Part shown: one piece after another, positions 18,201-25,372 of the stretch
How positions within the stretch are numbered: the first letter of the stretch is position 1
Layout of the letters: every line of letters begins with the position of its first letter
NCBI GenBank assembly: GCA_027482185.1
Contig: JAIXWF010000019.1
Coordinates: forward strand, 248,001 to 312,000
Reading direction: 5' to 3'
From: Opitutaceae bacterium
GTDB lineage: Bacteria > Verrucomicrobiota > Verrucomicrobiia > Opitutales > Opitutaceae
Length of the DNA stretch: 64,000 bases
Notes under the pieces: model-generated
What the model was told of the DNA's origin: nothing
The model's input: only the letters and a program-made list of their open reading frames with translations
Databases searched by the model: none
Translations under genes and position numbers: made by a program

Positions 18201-19344
18201 TCACCGTGCCGATGGTCACAGGACCGACGGCGCTGAAGGAGAACGACGAGGAGGCCGTAGAGCCGGAGAGGCTGCCGACGATCGTGCTGTTGTTGCCGAT
18301 CGAGACGCCGGAGTTCGCGGTCGTCGTGACGAAGGAGGCGTCACGGCCGATGGCGATCGTGCCGCTGCTGCCGATGCCGGTCGTGCCAGCGGTACCCGTG
18401 GCGGTCACGAACAGGTCGCGGCCGATGGTGGAGGCACCGAGGGTGATGATGTTGGCGTCACGGAGGGTGACGTCAGCAGTGCCCGGAGCCGTGACGGAGA
18501 CGATTTCGAGGTCGTTGCCCGCATTGTTGAGCGTGACGGCAACGCCGCCCGTGCCCGTGGACAGGGTGGTCGTCTGGTTACCGGTGACCTGGAGGCCGGC
18601 GGTCACGGCGTTCGTGCCGGTGATCGCGCCTGCATTGGTCGTAACCGTGAGGTTGCCGCCCGCAGCGAAGGTGCCGGAAGCCGCGAGATCGAGACCGGCA
18701 GCGGCCGTGACCGAGCGGTAAACGACATCGCCGGAGATCGCGGCGCGGTGGGACGTGATGGAACCGGCGGTGGCCTCGAGGTTGCCCGAGATGGAGGGCG
18801 AAGCGCCCGCCGCGCCGATGGTGATCGCACCGCGGGAAGCGCCCGAGAGATTCAGGCTGCCGACCGTGGCGAAGGAGAAGTCCGAGGTCTCTTCCAAGGT
18901 GGAGAGGTACAGACCGCCGTTCGTGGTGATGCTGGCCGTGCCGCCGATGGTGATGTCACCGTTGGCGAGGACGAAGACCTTGCCGGTCGAGAACAGCGTG
19001 CCGTCGATGGACACGTTGGTCGCGGTACCGAGCGCGCCCGTCGTGGCATAACCGATCTTGTTCAGAACGGCGCCGCCGGTGGGCAGGGTGAAATTGATGG
19101 TGTCGCCGGCAGCGATGTTGAAGTTGGTGCCGGTCCAGACGAGCACCGACTTATCGGAAGCCGTGATCGTGCCGATATTGGCGCCGGACGTCGTGTAAGA
19201 CGCCGTGCCGCTCGTAGCGGTGAACTGCTGGGTCACGGGCACAGCGGCCCAGACCGGAGCAGGAAGGACCGCGAGCGGTCCGACGGCCATCGTCGCAATC
19301 AAAAGCTTGCGCAGCGAGAGCCGGACATTGGATGCATTTTTCAT
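15271..19344 (-). CDS. FHA-like secreted beta-helix exoprotein (TpsA of a two-partner secretion system)
   Basis: This 1357-residue protein has a Sec signal peptide (cleavage near Ala33-Ala34, after LAVLPAPVWA). It then has a TPS domain (about 35-170) recognisable by GGAVLNKIG, SIDGTLFSTGKVFVLANGD, ITIGGTASI and GGLYLSTLEETSDFSF, which match the haemagglutination-activity domain pattern. The rest is a very long Gly/Ala/Thr/Ser/Asn-rich array of short beta strands, the right-handed beta-helix of FHA-type adhesins. It ends without a sorting signal or hydrophobic anchor. Compared with its neighbours it is clearly poorer in GC and very low in Lys, Cys and Trp. It should be exported through the TpsB at 22334-24286. 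The adhesin role is inferred from the family. Confidence 0.93.
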   Translation of the reverse strand: MKNASNVRLSLRKLLIATMAVGPLAVLPAPVWAAVPVTQQFTATSGTASYTTSGANIGTITASDKSVLVWTGTNFNIAAGDTINFTLPTGGAVLNKIGYATTGALGTATNVSIDGTLFSTGKVFVLANGDITIGGTASITTNGGLYLSTLEETSDFSFATVGSLNLSGASRGAITIGAAGASPSISGNLEATAGSITSHRAAISGDVVYRSVTAAAGLDLAASGTFAAGGNLTVTTNAGAITGTNAVTAGLQVTGNQTTTLSTGTGGVAVTLNNAGNDLEIVSVTAPGTADVTLRDANIITLGASTIGRDLFVTATGTAGTTGIGSSGTIAIGRDASFVTTTANSGVSIGNNSTIVGSLSGSTASSSFSFSAVGPVTIGTVNALNGISTGAATNNRSSISVTASGGALTVNQPLVTAGNGTSGGGVTLTAGSITTAAAGTISQTAAVGSTTTMNATTGSIAIGGTVTADRVSIRTAGGSITQTAAITTATGGTQVSPVANVFNAGAGSITLNSANSLAANSVLQLTGSTVSITNANTLWLGTSNVTGAATVTLTGAGSAFQLGAGVGTAGQAVNIGGILTVTTNNGAITDEDYGSQTITGGLNLTTGGGAVTLNAATANGALAPLVQFGSVAINSGAGAISVTESTTLNLGAITTTGGLTARSTTGGIVDSGVINVGVAGTSSFSAAATDSIVLDNAGHSLGTVTVLNGNASNAILTGAATTLGGATNTPGLTLTSASGIGLTLGSAAGTASVTNLTVSSGGTISLDGAIAATTVSLTSADATANSITDTAASRLVVSGNTTLASSGGILLDSVANDFSSVIFNGVTLNAEVNDANNITASGTATGTVTVRSGANNGIGAAWNVVLGNLTAGGLVARAQDGTGGTGGGVSGTITQASGTTLAIFGPASFTTDGANIVINNTGNNFGQLSATAGNAGITLREGGTIKLGTISNNGTAASITSETGSIIEESAIGGTATSYSTTNATLTLSAPNGSIQLGRLTNVVGGPATVGTSTSIVASAPTGSVQLFSSTANLALGNITANSFSVNHTGTGNLTQSGWIRSFGAAAFSSAGNIIAGNTTNNFGRVSLTLTTGARNATLTEAGTLNLGTVSQVAGATGNVTLTSVAGDIVDSGLAGVRLGGTTAAPGSGIVTLAASAGNIVLDDPTTEFATSGGVVFNGGNVTLSGLGQSTIWLGAAGVPSTAGNLTVTSAIGSIANSGNLTVAGTTFFQAGAGNITLNQSANQFGSLRFVGNQVSIAQTNSMNILTGSSAIGQAQLASTGGNVTITNVGGGAVSFGNTASISASGTIILPKLVQAVGTLTLTASGTKDLSALSLASDLSGKTPVNVGTGTYLPPAP

Positions 19345-19355
19345 GAGTTTAGTGA

Positions 19356-19383
19356 ACTATTGTGACTAGATTACGCCTAACAA
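19356..19383 (-). promoter_or_regulatory. Possible sigma-70-like promoter of the exoprotein gene
   Basis: On the minus strand TTGTTA (complement of 19378-19383) and AATAGT (complement of 19356-19361) are spaced by 16 bases, each matching four of six consensus positions. The stretch is the most AT-rich in this intergenic region. The -10 would lie only 11 bases before the ATG, giving a nearly leaderless transcript, which lowers confidence. Confidence 0.25.
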
Positions 19384-19495
19384 CCTTGAGGAAAAGGGGC
19401 GCGGAGGGCGGAGTGGCAAGCGTTAATTACGCAGAAGTCGTTGCTGTTGCTGGGTAATCCGACCCAGCTGTTGGGTGAAATTCCCCACCCTGCAA

Positions 19496-22096
19496 TCACT
19501 GGCGTACGACTTTTCCAGCTTGGAAAATGGCCAACCGCTGCTCGGAAACCCGGGCGACTGCCGTATCGCCTTGCCGCTTTGCAAACTCGAGGGCCGAGGA
19601 GACCGAGACGATAGCCCCCGGTAGATCGCCGGTTTCGGCTTGGGCAACCGCCAGCGAATTGAGGATCGTCGGGTTCTCCGGCAGATCCTTCAGGGCCCGG
19701 AGGGCGATTTCCTTCGCTTCGCGTCCGTTGCGGACGGTGTCGTCGTTGACCGTTGCGAGGGCGAACGCCAAGTAGGCCGCCACCATCGGATCGAAACGCT
19801 CCTTGAGGCCCTCTTTATATAGAGCAACGGCCAGTCCGGCCTGGCGTTCCCGATAGAAGCTGCCGGCGGCCGCGGAATACATCCCAAGACGGTCGCCCGC
19901 CGGTGCGAGCCGGATGCCCTGCACCGTGGCTTCCGCCGCCGCCGCCCACTCCCTGCGGCTGAACAGAATCTCGCCTTTGCGCAGCCAAGGCTGGAACGAG
20001 CCCGGCGATTGCGCGATCAAGGTATCGAGGTCACGCTCGCCTTCGGCGACGGCGCCGGAGGCGACCTTGCTGATCGCAAGATGGTACAGCGCGTCGGCCG
20101 GGGATTGGTTGAACGCCACCTTGAACAGCAGGACAATGGGGTTGAGCGCGACCATGTCGTCCGGCACCTTGTACGGCAGCATCTGGAGCCAAGGCGGGAC
20201 AACCCGGTCGACGAGCAGTTTGTAGCCGAACGATTGCTTGAACTCATCCATCGACGCCGTCGGCCGGGAAAGCCGGAAGTACTGCTCGATGAAGTTCTCC
20301 TCAGAGATCATCGCAATGTGGGTGACCTGATGCTTCTGGATCAGCTTCGCGGCTTCATCGTAACTGCCGGCCGACAGGATCTCCGCTGCCGCTTTCAGGC
20401 CCGCGGTGTTTTCCCAATAGAGCGTACCGAGCGTCCGGATCCGGCCGTAGTAGCCGATGCCGGTCGAGCTGTTGGGGTTGGTCAGCAGCACGATTTCGGC
20501 GCCCGGCGAGGAGGCGAGGAGGTTGGCGGCAATATCGCGCGACAGCACCTGATGGGCATCCTTCGGGGCGACGCGCCGGGCCTCGACGTCCGATTGTGCC
20601 TCCAGGTGCCGGGCGATCGTCCACGGCAAGAAGGCGGCCCCGGCCACGGTCAAAATCGCAATCCACCGGGTCCGCAGGCTACGTGAACCCACAAATCCGG
20701 CCAGCAGCACAATCAACAACACCACTTGCGGACCGCTGGCGTTCAGCAACCAACGCGTCTGGATCCAGCCCATGGCGGTAAACAAGACCGCCGCCACCGT
20801 CGCAAACCAGACCAGTGTCGGGGCCCGCTCGCGTTTCATCGCCAAAAGAATCGCGGCCACAATCAACGGCAGGTTCTCGGTTCCAAAGACCCGGAAAATC
20901 GCTTCCAAGGGTACGCCTTTGACCGTCGTCCAGATGGGCAGGAATTCCTGGATGCTCTTGTGCAGGTTGGCGAGGAAGGGATCCATCACGACGAACACCC
21001 TTTCGCGGCCGACCAACAAAATCACCGGGACCAAAAGCACCGCGCCAAGCGGGCGGGCAAGGGCCGGCCAAGGAAACGGTTTCGCCGCACCGGACGCGGT
21101 CAACCACTCGCCGAGGGTCGCAACCGCCGAGGCCCCGCCCCACCACGCCAGGCCATACAGGGCATGGTTCGACTCCAGCCGAAGGCCAAGGTGGTTGGGG
21201 AAGTACTCCACCAGATACGCCACCACGGTACCGATGCCGCCGATGCGCCCCCAAAGGCGCCATAGTCCGGGGTCAAAACGTTCCCCGGCGGCGACGGCAG
21301 TGCGACGTCGCACAACCAACGTGACCAAGGCCGCTACCCCCGTGATTGCCACCGGCGGCAACGTCGAAGCGGCGCTGATCCATACCCCGAAGACGCCGCT
21401 CAAAGCCGAGACCCAAGCTCCGGCCCGGGCCGTTTCCGGGGAAGAAGGCAGGAGCGCGGCCGCGTTCGGCCTTCCGGCGAGAAATCCCCCGCCCATCATC
21501 ACCATGCCGAGCACGAGCCCGAAGACGGACACGGTGAGCAGGCCATGATGGTCGACGTAAGTGGGGAAGAATCCCTCGAAAATCCGGGGATGCCCCACCA
21601 TCGCCAACGCCACCAACACCCCGACCGGCGTCCCGGCCCAGTGGGCGGCCAAGGCCGAAAACAGGCCGATCACGACCAAAAACACGACCGACGGCAGCCA
21701 CAGGGTGGCTTTTTCCATGGCCCGCGGGAGGGGTTCGCCGGTGACCTTCTGCTGCAAGATACCGGCCGTGGCGATCGTCCATCCCCATCCGGAATTCCAA
21801 TGCACTTCGCGGCCGTGGACGCCGTTGTCGATCTTCGTCCACCGCAGGCGCCCCTGCTCGCCTTCCGCCAGCGACAGGGCGTGCCGGACCCACGTTTGCG
21901 CATCGGCGGCGAACGAGGGGAAGGGCTGCACGAGCGGCGTGGTGGCGGCGGGCGCTCCCCGGAGGCCCAGGGCCCCGGCGATGCCGAGGTAGCGCTCGAC
22001 CAGCCGCGCGTGGGAATAGAGCACGCCCACGATCGCGATCCACAGCGGGATGAGCACAAGCCAACGGACACGGGGCGACTCTTGGGTCATGAGCAT
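19496..22096 (-). CDS. STT3-like (GT66-type) membrane glycosyltransferase candidate with TPR tail
   Basis: The 866-residue protein has an N-terminal polytopic part (about 12-510, roughly 12 or more helices) and a C-terminal soluble TPR region (about 660-866, e.g. ALYHLAISKVASGAVAEGE). Two loops resemble oligosaccharyltransferases. The first external loop has FAADAQTWVRHALSL and later REVHWNSGWGWTIATAG. A second, FPTYVDHHGLLTVSVFGLV, aligns with the D-x-D/DHH segment of PglB, STT3 and archaeal AglB. The WWDYG motif is not seen; the equivalent place reads NSSTGIGYYGRIRTL. It lies between the exoprotein and TpsB genes, 151 bases upstream of the exoprotein start. It could glycosylate protein or a lipid-linked glycan; a generic GT-C enzyme is the alternative. 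Confidence 0.6.
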   Translation of the reverse strand: MLMTQESPRVRWLVLIPLWIAIVGVLYSHARLVERYLGIAGALGLRGAPAATTPLVQPFPSFAADAQTWVRHALSLAEGEQGRLRWTKIDNGVHGREVHWNSGWGWTIATAGILQQKVTGEPLPRAMEKATLWLPSVVFLVVIGLFSALAAHWAGTPVGVLVALAMVGHPRIFEGFFPTYVDHHGLLTVSVFGLVLGMVMMGGGFLAGRPNAAALLPSSPETARAGAWVSALSGVFGVWISAASTLPPVAITGVAALVTLVVRRRTAVAAGERFDPGLWRLWGRIGGIGTVVAYLVEYFPNHLGLRLESNHALYGLAWWGGASAVATLGEWLTASGAAKPFPWPALARPLGAVLLVPVILLVGRERVFVVMDPFLANLHKSIQEFLPIWTTVKGVPLEAIFRVFGTENLPLIVAAILLAMKRERAPTLVWFATVAAVLFTAMGWIQTRWLLNASGPQVVLLIVLLAGFVGSRSLRTRWIAILTVAGAAFLPWTIARHLEAQSDVEARRVAPKDAHQVLSRDIAANLLASSPGAEIVLLTNPNSSTGIGYYGRIRTLGTLYWENTAGLKAAAEILSAGSYDEAAKLIQKHQVTHIAMISEENFIEQYFRLSRPTASMDEFKQSFGYKLLVDRVVPPWLQMLPYKVPDDMVALNPIVLLFKVAFNQSPADALYHLAISKVASGAVAEGERDLDTLIAQSPGSFQPWLRKGEILFSRREWAAAAEATVQGIRLAPAGDRLGMYSAAAGSFYRERQAGLAVALYKEGLKERFDPMVAAYLAFALATVNDDTVRNGREAKEIALRALKDLPENPTILNSLAVAQAETGDLPGAIVSVSSALEFAKRQGDTAVARVSEQRLAIFQAGKVVRQ

Positions 22097-22333
22097 GGCG
22101 CGAAGGAAAAGGATAAGGCGAAGGACGACGCCGGACCGGAAACGGATGCGCCGCCCGGTGCGGCACTCCGGCGCCCGAACAACGGCGACGCTCTCCTTCG
22201 TAATCCGGCAGGATTGTCGTGCCCGGCTCCCGCTGCCGAGCCAAAAGTGGCCGCGGCAGCGGCGGGACCCAGGCCCGGCATTCTTCAGTTGCGTTGAACT
22301 TCCGCCCCTTTAACAGGTCACCGCCTTTCCCGA
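22097..22333. other. Divergent intergenic region between STT3-like and TpsB genes
   Basis: This is the longest gene-free stretch (237 bases). It must carry the promoters for two divergent transcripts. The 45 bases before TpsB are pyrimidine-rich and less GC-rich, with TTG-containing words near 22300, but no promoter or operator could be assigned with any confidence. Confidence 0.3.
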
Positions 22334-24286
22334 ATGACTGTCTTCCGCTCTTTGTTGGCCTGTCTGTGCTTCGCGGCTTGGGCCGGCCCGGTTTGCGCCC
22401 AAGAATCGGCTCCGAGCTCGCCGCCGGTCCTGCGGCAGATCGCCATCGCGGAAAGCGTCGAGGCCGCCCAGCAGCTTGCTCCGATCCCGGGCGGCGGATT
22501 CCTGGCCATGCCTCCGACCTGGGCCGGGAAAATCGACGGCGCGGAGTTGCACAAACGTCTGGCCAACGCGGAAAACCGCCCGGTGAACGAACAGTTGTTG
22601 ATCGCGGTTGCCCAGGTCATCGAGGCCTTTCTGCGCAACAGCGGTCTGCCCTCCGCCACCGTCATCATCCCGGAACAGCGGATCACCGACGGCCTGCTCC
22701 GCGTCGCCGCCCTGCCCGACAATACCTCCGTCCTGCTCAAGCGCATCGTGGTCGCGGATTCGATCGACGGCGCCAAAACCCTGCCGCCGCCCGGCAGCGC
22801 CGGTTTTCTCACCCTGCCGGCGAGTCTCGCGCAGGTCGACCGCAAGGAACTCGAAAAGCGGCTCGCCGGCGCCGCCGACCGCATCGTCGACGACCGCCTC
22901 CTCGCCTCGATCGCCCAAGTCGTGGAAACGTTCCTCCGCCAAAACGATTTCCCGCTGGCCACGGTCCAGATTCCCGACCGCCGCCTGGACGGCGGTACGC
23001 TGCGGCTCGCCGTGCTGCTCGGCAAGTTCCGCGAGATCCGCATCCGCGGCAACCGCTGGTTCAGCGAGTCCCTCCTGCGCAACAAACTCGATATCCAAAG
23101 CGGCGAGGTGATCCGCATCTCCGATCTCGAGCGCGCGATCAATTGGACCAACGCCAGCGCATTCCGGAAAATCCGCGCCCACATCGACCCGATCCCGAAC
23201 ACCAACGAGGCCAATCTCATCATCGGCGTGGACGAGCGGCTGCCGCTCCGGCTGACGGCCTCCCTCGACAACGGCGGCAACGAAGCCATCGGCGAAAAAC
23301 GCGGCATCGCCGGCATCACCTACGGCAACATGTGGGGCCTCGACCACGACCTGTCCTACCAATTCGTCACCACCGACAAGTACCCCGTCTACCGCGGCCA
23401 CGGGCTCAATTACCGCGCCCCGTTGCCGTGGAAACACACCGTGCACGCCTCGGTTTCCTATTCGCGCGCCCGGCCCGAGTTCTACGACGGGCTGTTTGTC
23501 CAGGACGGCGAGAATCTCAACGCCGACCTTCGCTACAGCGCGGTGCTGCGCCGCGGCGAGAACCCCGTCGAGGGCTTCCTCGGTCTCAACTTCAAACAAT
23601 CGAACAACAACCTCGAATTCGGCGGCAGCGAGGTGCAGAGCTCGAAAGCCGACACGTTCCAATTCACGGCCGGCGTGTCCGGCATGCGCCGCGATCGCCA
23701 CGGCGGCTGGATCCTTTCGCTCTCGCTGAACGGCAGCCCGGGCAATCTCAATTCCCGCAACACCGATTCCGTCTACGGCAACGTCCGCATCGGCGCCAAC
23801 CCCGCCTACGTTTACGGCAACCTCTCGCTCCAACGCGTGCTCGCCCTCGGCAAAGGCTGGGAACTGAACGCGCGCGGCGTGCTGCAGAAATCGAGCACCA
23901 ATCTGCTCTCCAACGAGCAACTCTCGATCGGCGGCGCGGCCACCGTCCGCGGCTTTACCGAGAACACCTACATCGGCGACGAGGGTTTCGTCGCGAGCAC
24001 CGAAGTCGCCACGCCTTACTTCAAACGCAAACTGCCGTTCGTGTCCGCCGCCCGGCCGCCGATCGACTACCGCTGGCTCGCGTTTTTCGATACCGCCCAC
24101 GTGAAACGCAAACACGTGCTGCCGATCGACCGGACCTTCGACCCGCTCGCCAGCGTCGGCTTCGGCCTCCGCGCCAGCCTGCCGCCGCACCTTCAGCTCA
24201 CCGCCGACTACGGCTACCAACTGGCCCGCGTTCCGTTCGCGGAAGGCCGCGGCCGGTTGCACGTCAAACTGCTCTTCAGCTATTGA
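22334..24286 (+). CDS. TpsB-type outer membrane transporter (ShlB/FhaC/HecB family) with duplicated POTRA
   Basis: This 650-residue protein should export the FHA-like exoprotein across the outer membrane. A signal peptide (1-22, ending VCAQ) is followed by two similar POTRA-like modules: residues 33-130 and 136-230, sharing LxKRLAxAxxR-V, IAQV-E-FLR and TV-IP--R patterns. A third POTRA follows (about 231-302, FREIRIRGNRWFSESLLRNKL), then a C-terminal 16-strand-type barrel with the conserved loop-6 motif ATVRGFTENTYIGDEGF near residue 540, ending in an aromatic residue (LLFSY). Classical TpsB proteins carry two POTRA domains. The downstream pyruvyltransferase-like gene begins within 20 bases. 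Confidence 0.95.
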   Translation: MTVFRSLLACLCFAAWAGPVCAQESAPSSPPVLRQIAIAESVEAAQQLAPIPGGGFLAMPPTWAGKIDGAELHKRLANAENRPVNEQLLIAVAQVIEAFLRNSGLPSATVIIPEQRITDGLLRVAALPDNTSVLLKRIVVADSIDGAKTLPPPGSAGFLTLPASLAQVDRKELEKRLAGAADRIVDDRLLASIAQVVETFLRQNDFPLATVQIPDRRLDGGTLRLAVLLGKFREIRIRGNRWFSESLLRNKLDIQSGEVIRISDLERAINWTNASAFRKIRAHIDPIPNTNEANLIIGVDERLPLRLTASLDNGGNEAIGEKRGIAGITYGNMWGLDHDLSYQFVTTDKYPVYRGHGLNYRAPLPWKHTVHASVSYSRARPEFYDGLFVQDGENLNADLRYSAVLRRGENPVEGFLGLNFKQSNNNLEFGGSEVQSSKADTFQFTAGVSGMRRDRHGGWILSLSLNGSPGNLNSRNTDSVYGNVRIGANPAYVYGNLSLQRVLALGKGWELNARGVLQKSSTNLLSNEQLSIGGAATVRGFTENTYIGDEGFVASTEVATPYFKRKLPFVSAARPPIDYRWLAFFDTAHVKRKHVLPIDRTFDPLASVGFGLRASLPPHLQLTADYGYQLARVPFAEGRGRLHVKLLFSY

Positions 24287-24303
24287 GCGGACTCCGCCGC
24301 CCG

Positions 24304-25350
24304 GTGCGTCTTCACCTCGGCCATCATTTCTACGGCGCCGGCAATCTCGGCGACGATTTCATGCTCGCCGGATTCCTCGCCGCACTGCGGCGGCTCGCGC
24401 CCGGGACGCAGTTGACCTGCGCAGTGCCGTTCAACCGCGCACCGTTGACCGCGCGTTTCCCGGAAATCGAATGGCTCCCCTACTCCGCCGAAGCCCGCCG
24501 CGCCGCCATCGCGGACTGCGACGCCTGGGTCGGCCTCGGCGGCTCGCCCTTCCAAAGTGCGCAGTCCCGTTGGTTCATCGACCACCTCATCGAAGACGCC
24601 GCCTGCTGCGCCGCCGCTGGCAAACCGATGGACTACCTCGGCGTCGGCGTGCAGACCGCAGCGGAACTCCGGGCCCCGGGCCTCGCCGCGCTCGTCGGGC
24701 AGGCCCGCCGCATTTGGACCCGGGATGCGGCCGCCGCGGAACGTCTGGCCGCCGCCGCCCCCACGGTGCCGATCCGCGCCGCCGCCGATCTCGCGCACCT
24801 CTGGTTCCGGGAAACCCCGCCGCCGGCCGCCGTGCCCGGCCGCGTCACCCTTGTCGCCAATTTCGATTTCGGCCCCTGGCCGGGCCGCGACGCCTGCCTC
24901 GCCGCCATCGCGGCGCTGCCGGCCGGCGAACGCTGCTGGCTTGCGCAGGAATCCCGGCCGTTGCCCGGCGCCGAGATCGCGTTGCACGGTGCCTTGCCGG
25001 AGGCGGAGCGCCGCCGGTGGCAACTTGCTTCCCCCGAACAAGCCGGCGCGCCGCTCGCGCAGGTCCAATCCCGCTGGCCCAGCGGCGAACGGCTCGTCAC
25101 CGCCCGTTTCCACGCCGCCTTGGCCGGAGCCTGGGCCGGTTCGCGGATCACCGTCCTTGCGACCAACGAGAAACTGCGCGCCGTCGCCCGCGACCTCGGT
25201 GTGCCGGCCCTCGCGCCGGACGCCGACCGCGCCGCCGTCGAACGCGCCCTCACCGACGCCGTTGTGCCGGCCAAACCGCTCGCCGCGGCGGACGCAGCCT
25301 GGGCGGCCTGCGCGGAGTTCGTGCGGTCCGCTGTTGCGCCGGGACGTTGA
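24304..25350 (+). CDS. Polysaccharide pyruvyl transferase-like protein
   Basis: From the GTG at 24304 the product is 348 residues. The N-terminus HLGHHFYGAGNLGDDFMLAG is the signature of the PF04230-type (CsaB/WcaK/PssM) family, followed by DAWVGLGGSPFQS and the middle RRIWTRDAAAAERLA. The late segment RLVTARFHAALAGAWAG matches the conserved 'RLH-.--A---G' region of the second Rossmann lobe. Members add pyruvate ketals to sugars, or are related glycan enzymes. A TTG at 24283 overlapping the TpsB stop would add seven residues and would couple translation to TpsB. The link to the glycan genes downstream is by position only. Confidence 0.8.
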   Translation: MRLHLGHHFYGAGNLGDDFMLAGFLAALRRLAPGTQLTCAVPFNRAPLTARFPEIEWLPYSAEARRAAIADCDAWVGLGGSPFQSAQSRWFIDHLIEDAACCAAAGKPMDYLGVGVQTAAELRAPGLAALVGQARRIWTRDAAAAERLAAAAPTVPIRAAADLAHLWFRETPPPAAVPGRVTLVANFDFGPWPGRDACLAAIAALPAGERCWLAQESRPLPGAEIALHGALPEAERRRWQLASPEQAGAPLAQVQSRWPSGERLVTARFHAALAGAWAGSRITVLATNEKLRAVARDLGVPALAPDADRAAVERALTDAVVPAKPLAAADAAWAACAEFVRSAVAPGR

Positions 25351-25372
25351 AGTATCGTAGGCAGAGCGGTTC

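Noticed and set aside
15271-19344. Enrichment of N-x-S/T sequons in the exoprotein as proof of N-glycosylation
   Set aside because: More than 30 sequons can be counted, but the protein is so rich in Asn, Ser and Thr that about this number is expected by chance.
15157-19365. Long plus-strand open frame opposite the exoprotein gene
   Set aside because: It is a shadow of the repetitive TpsA coding sequence. The minus-strand frame has a signal peptide, a TPS domain and a terminator.
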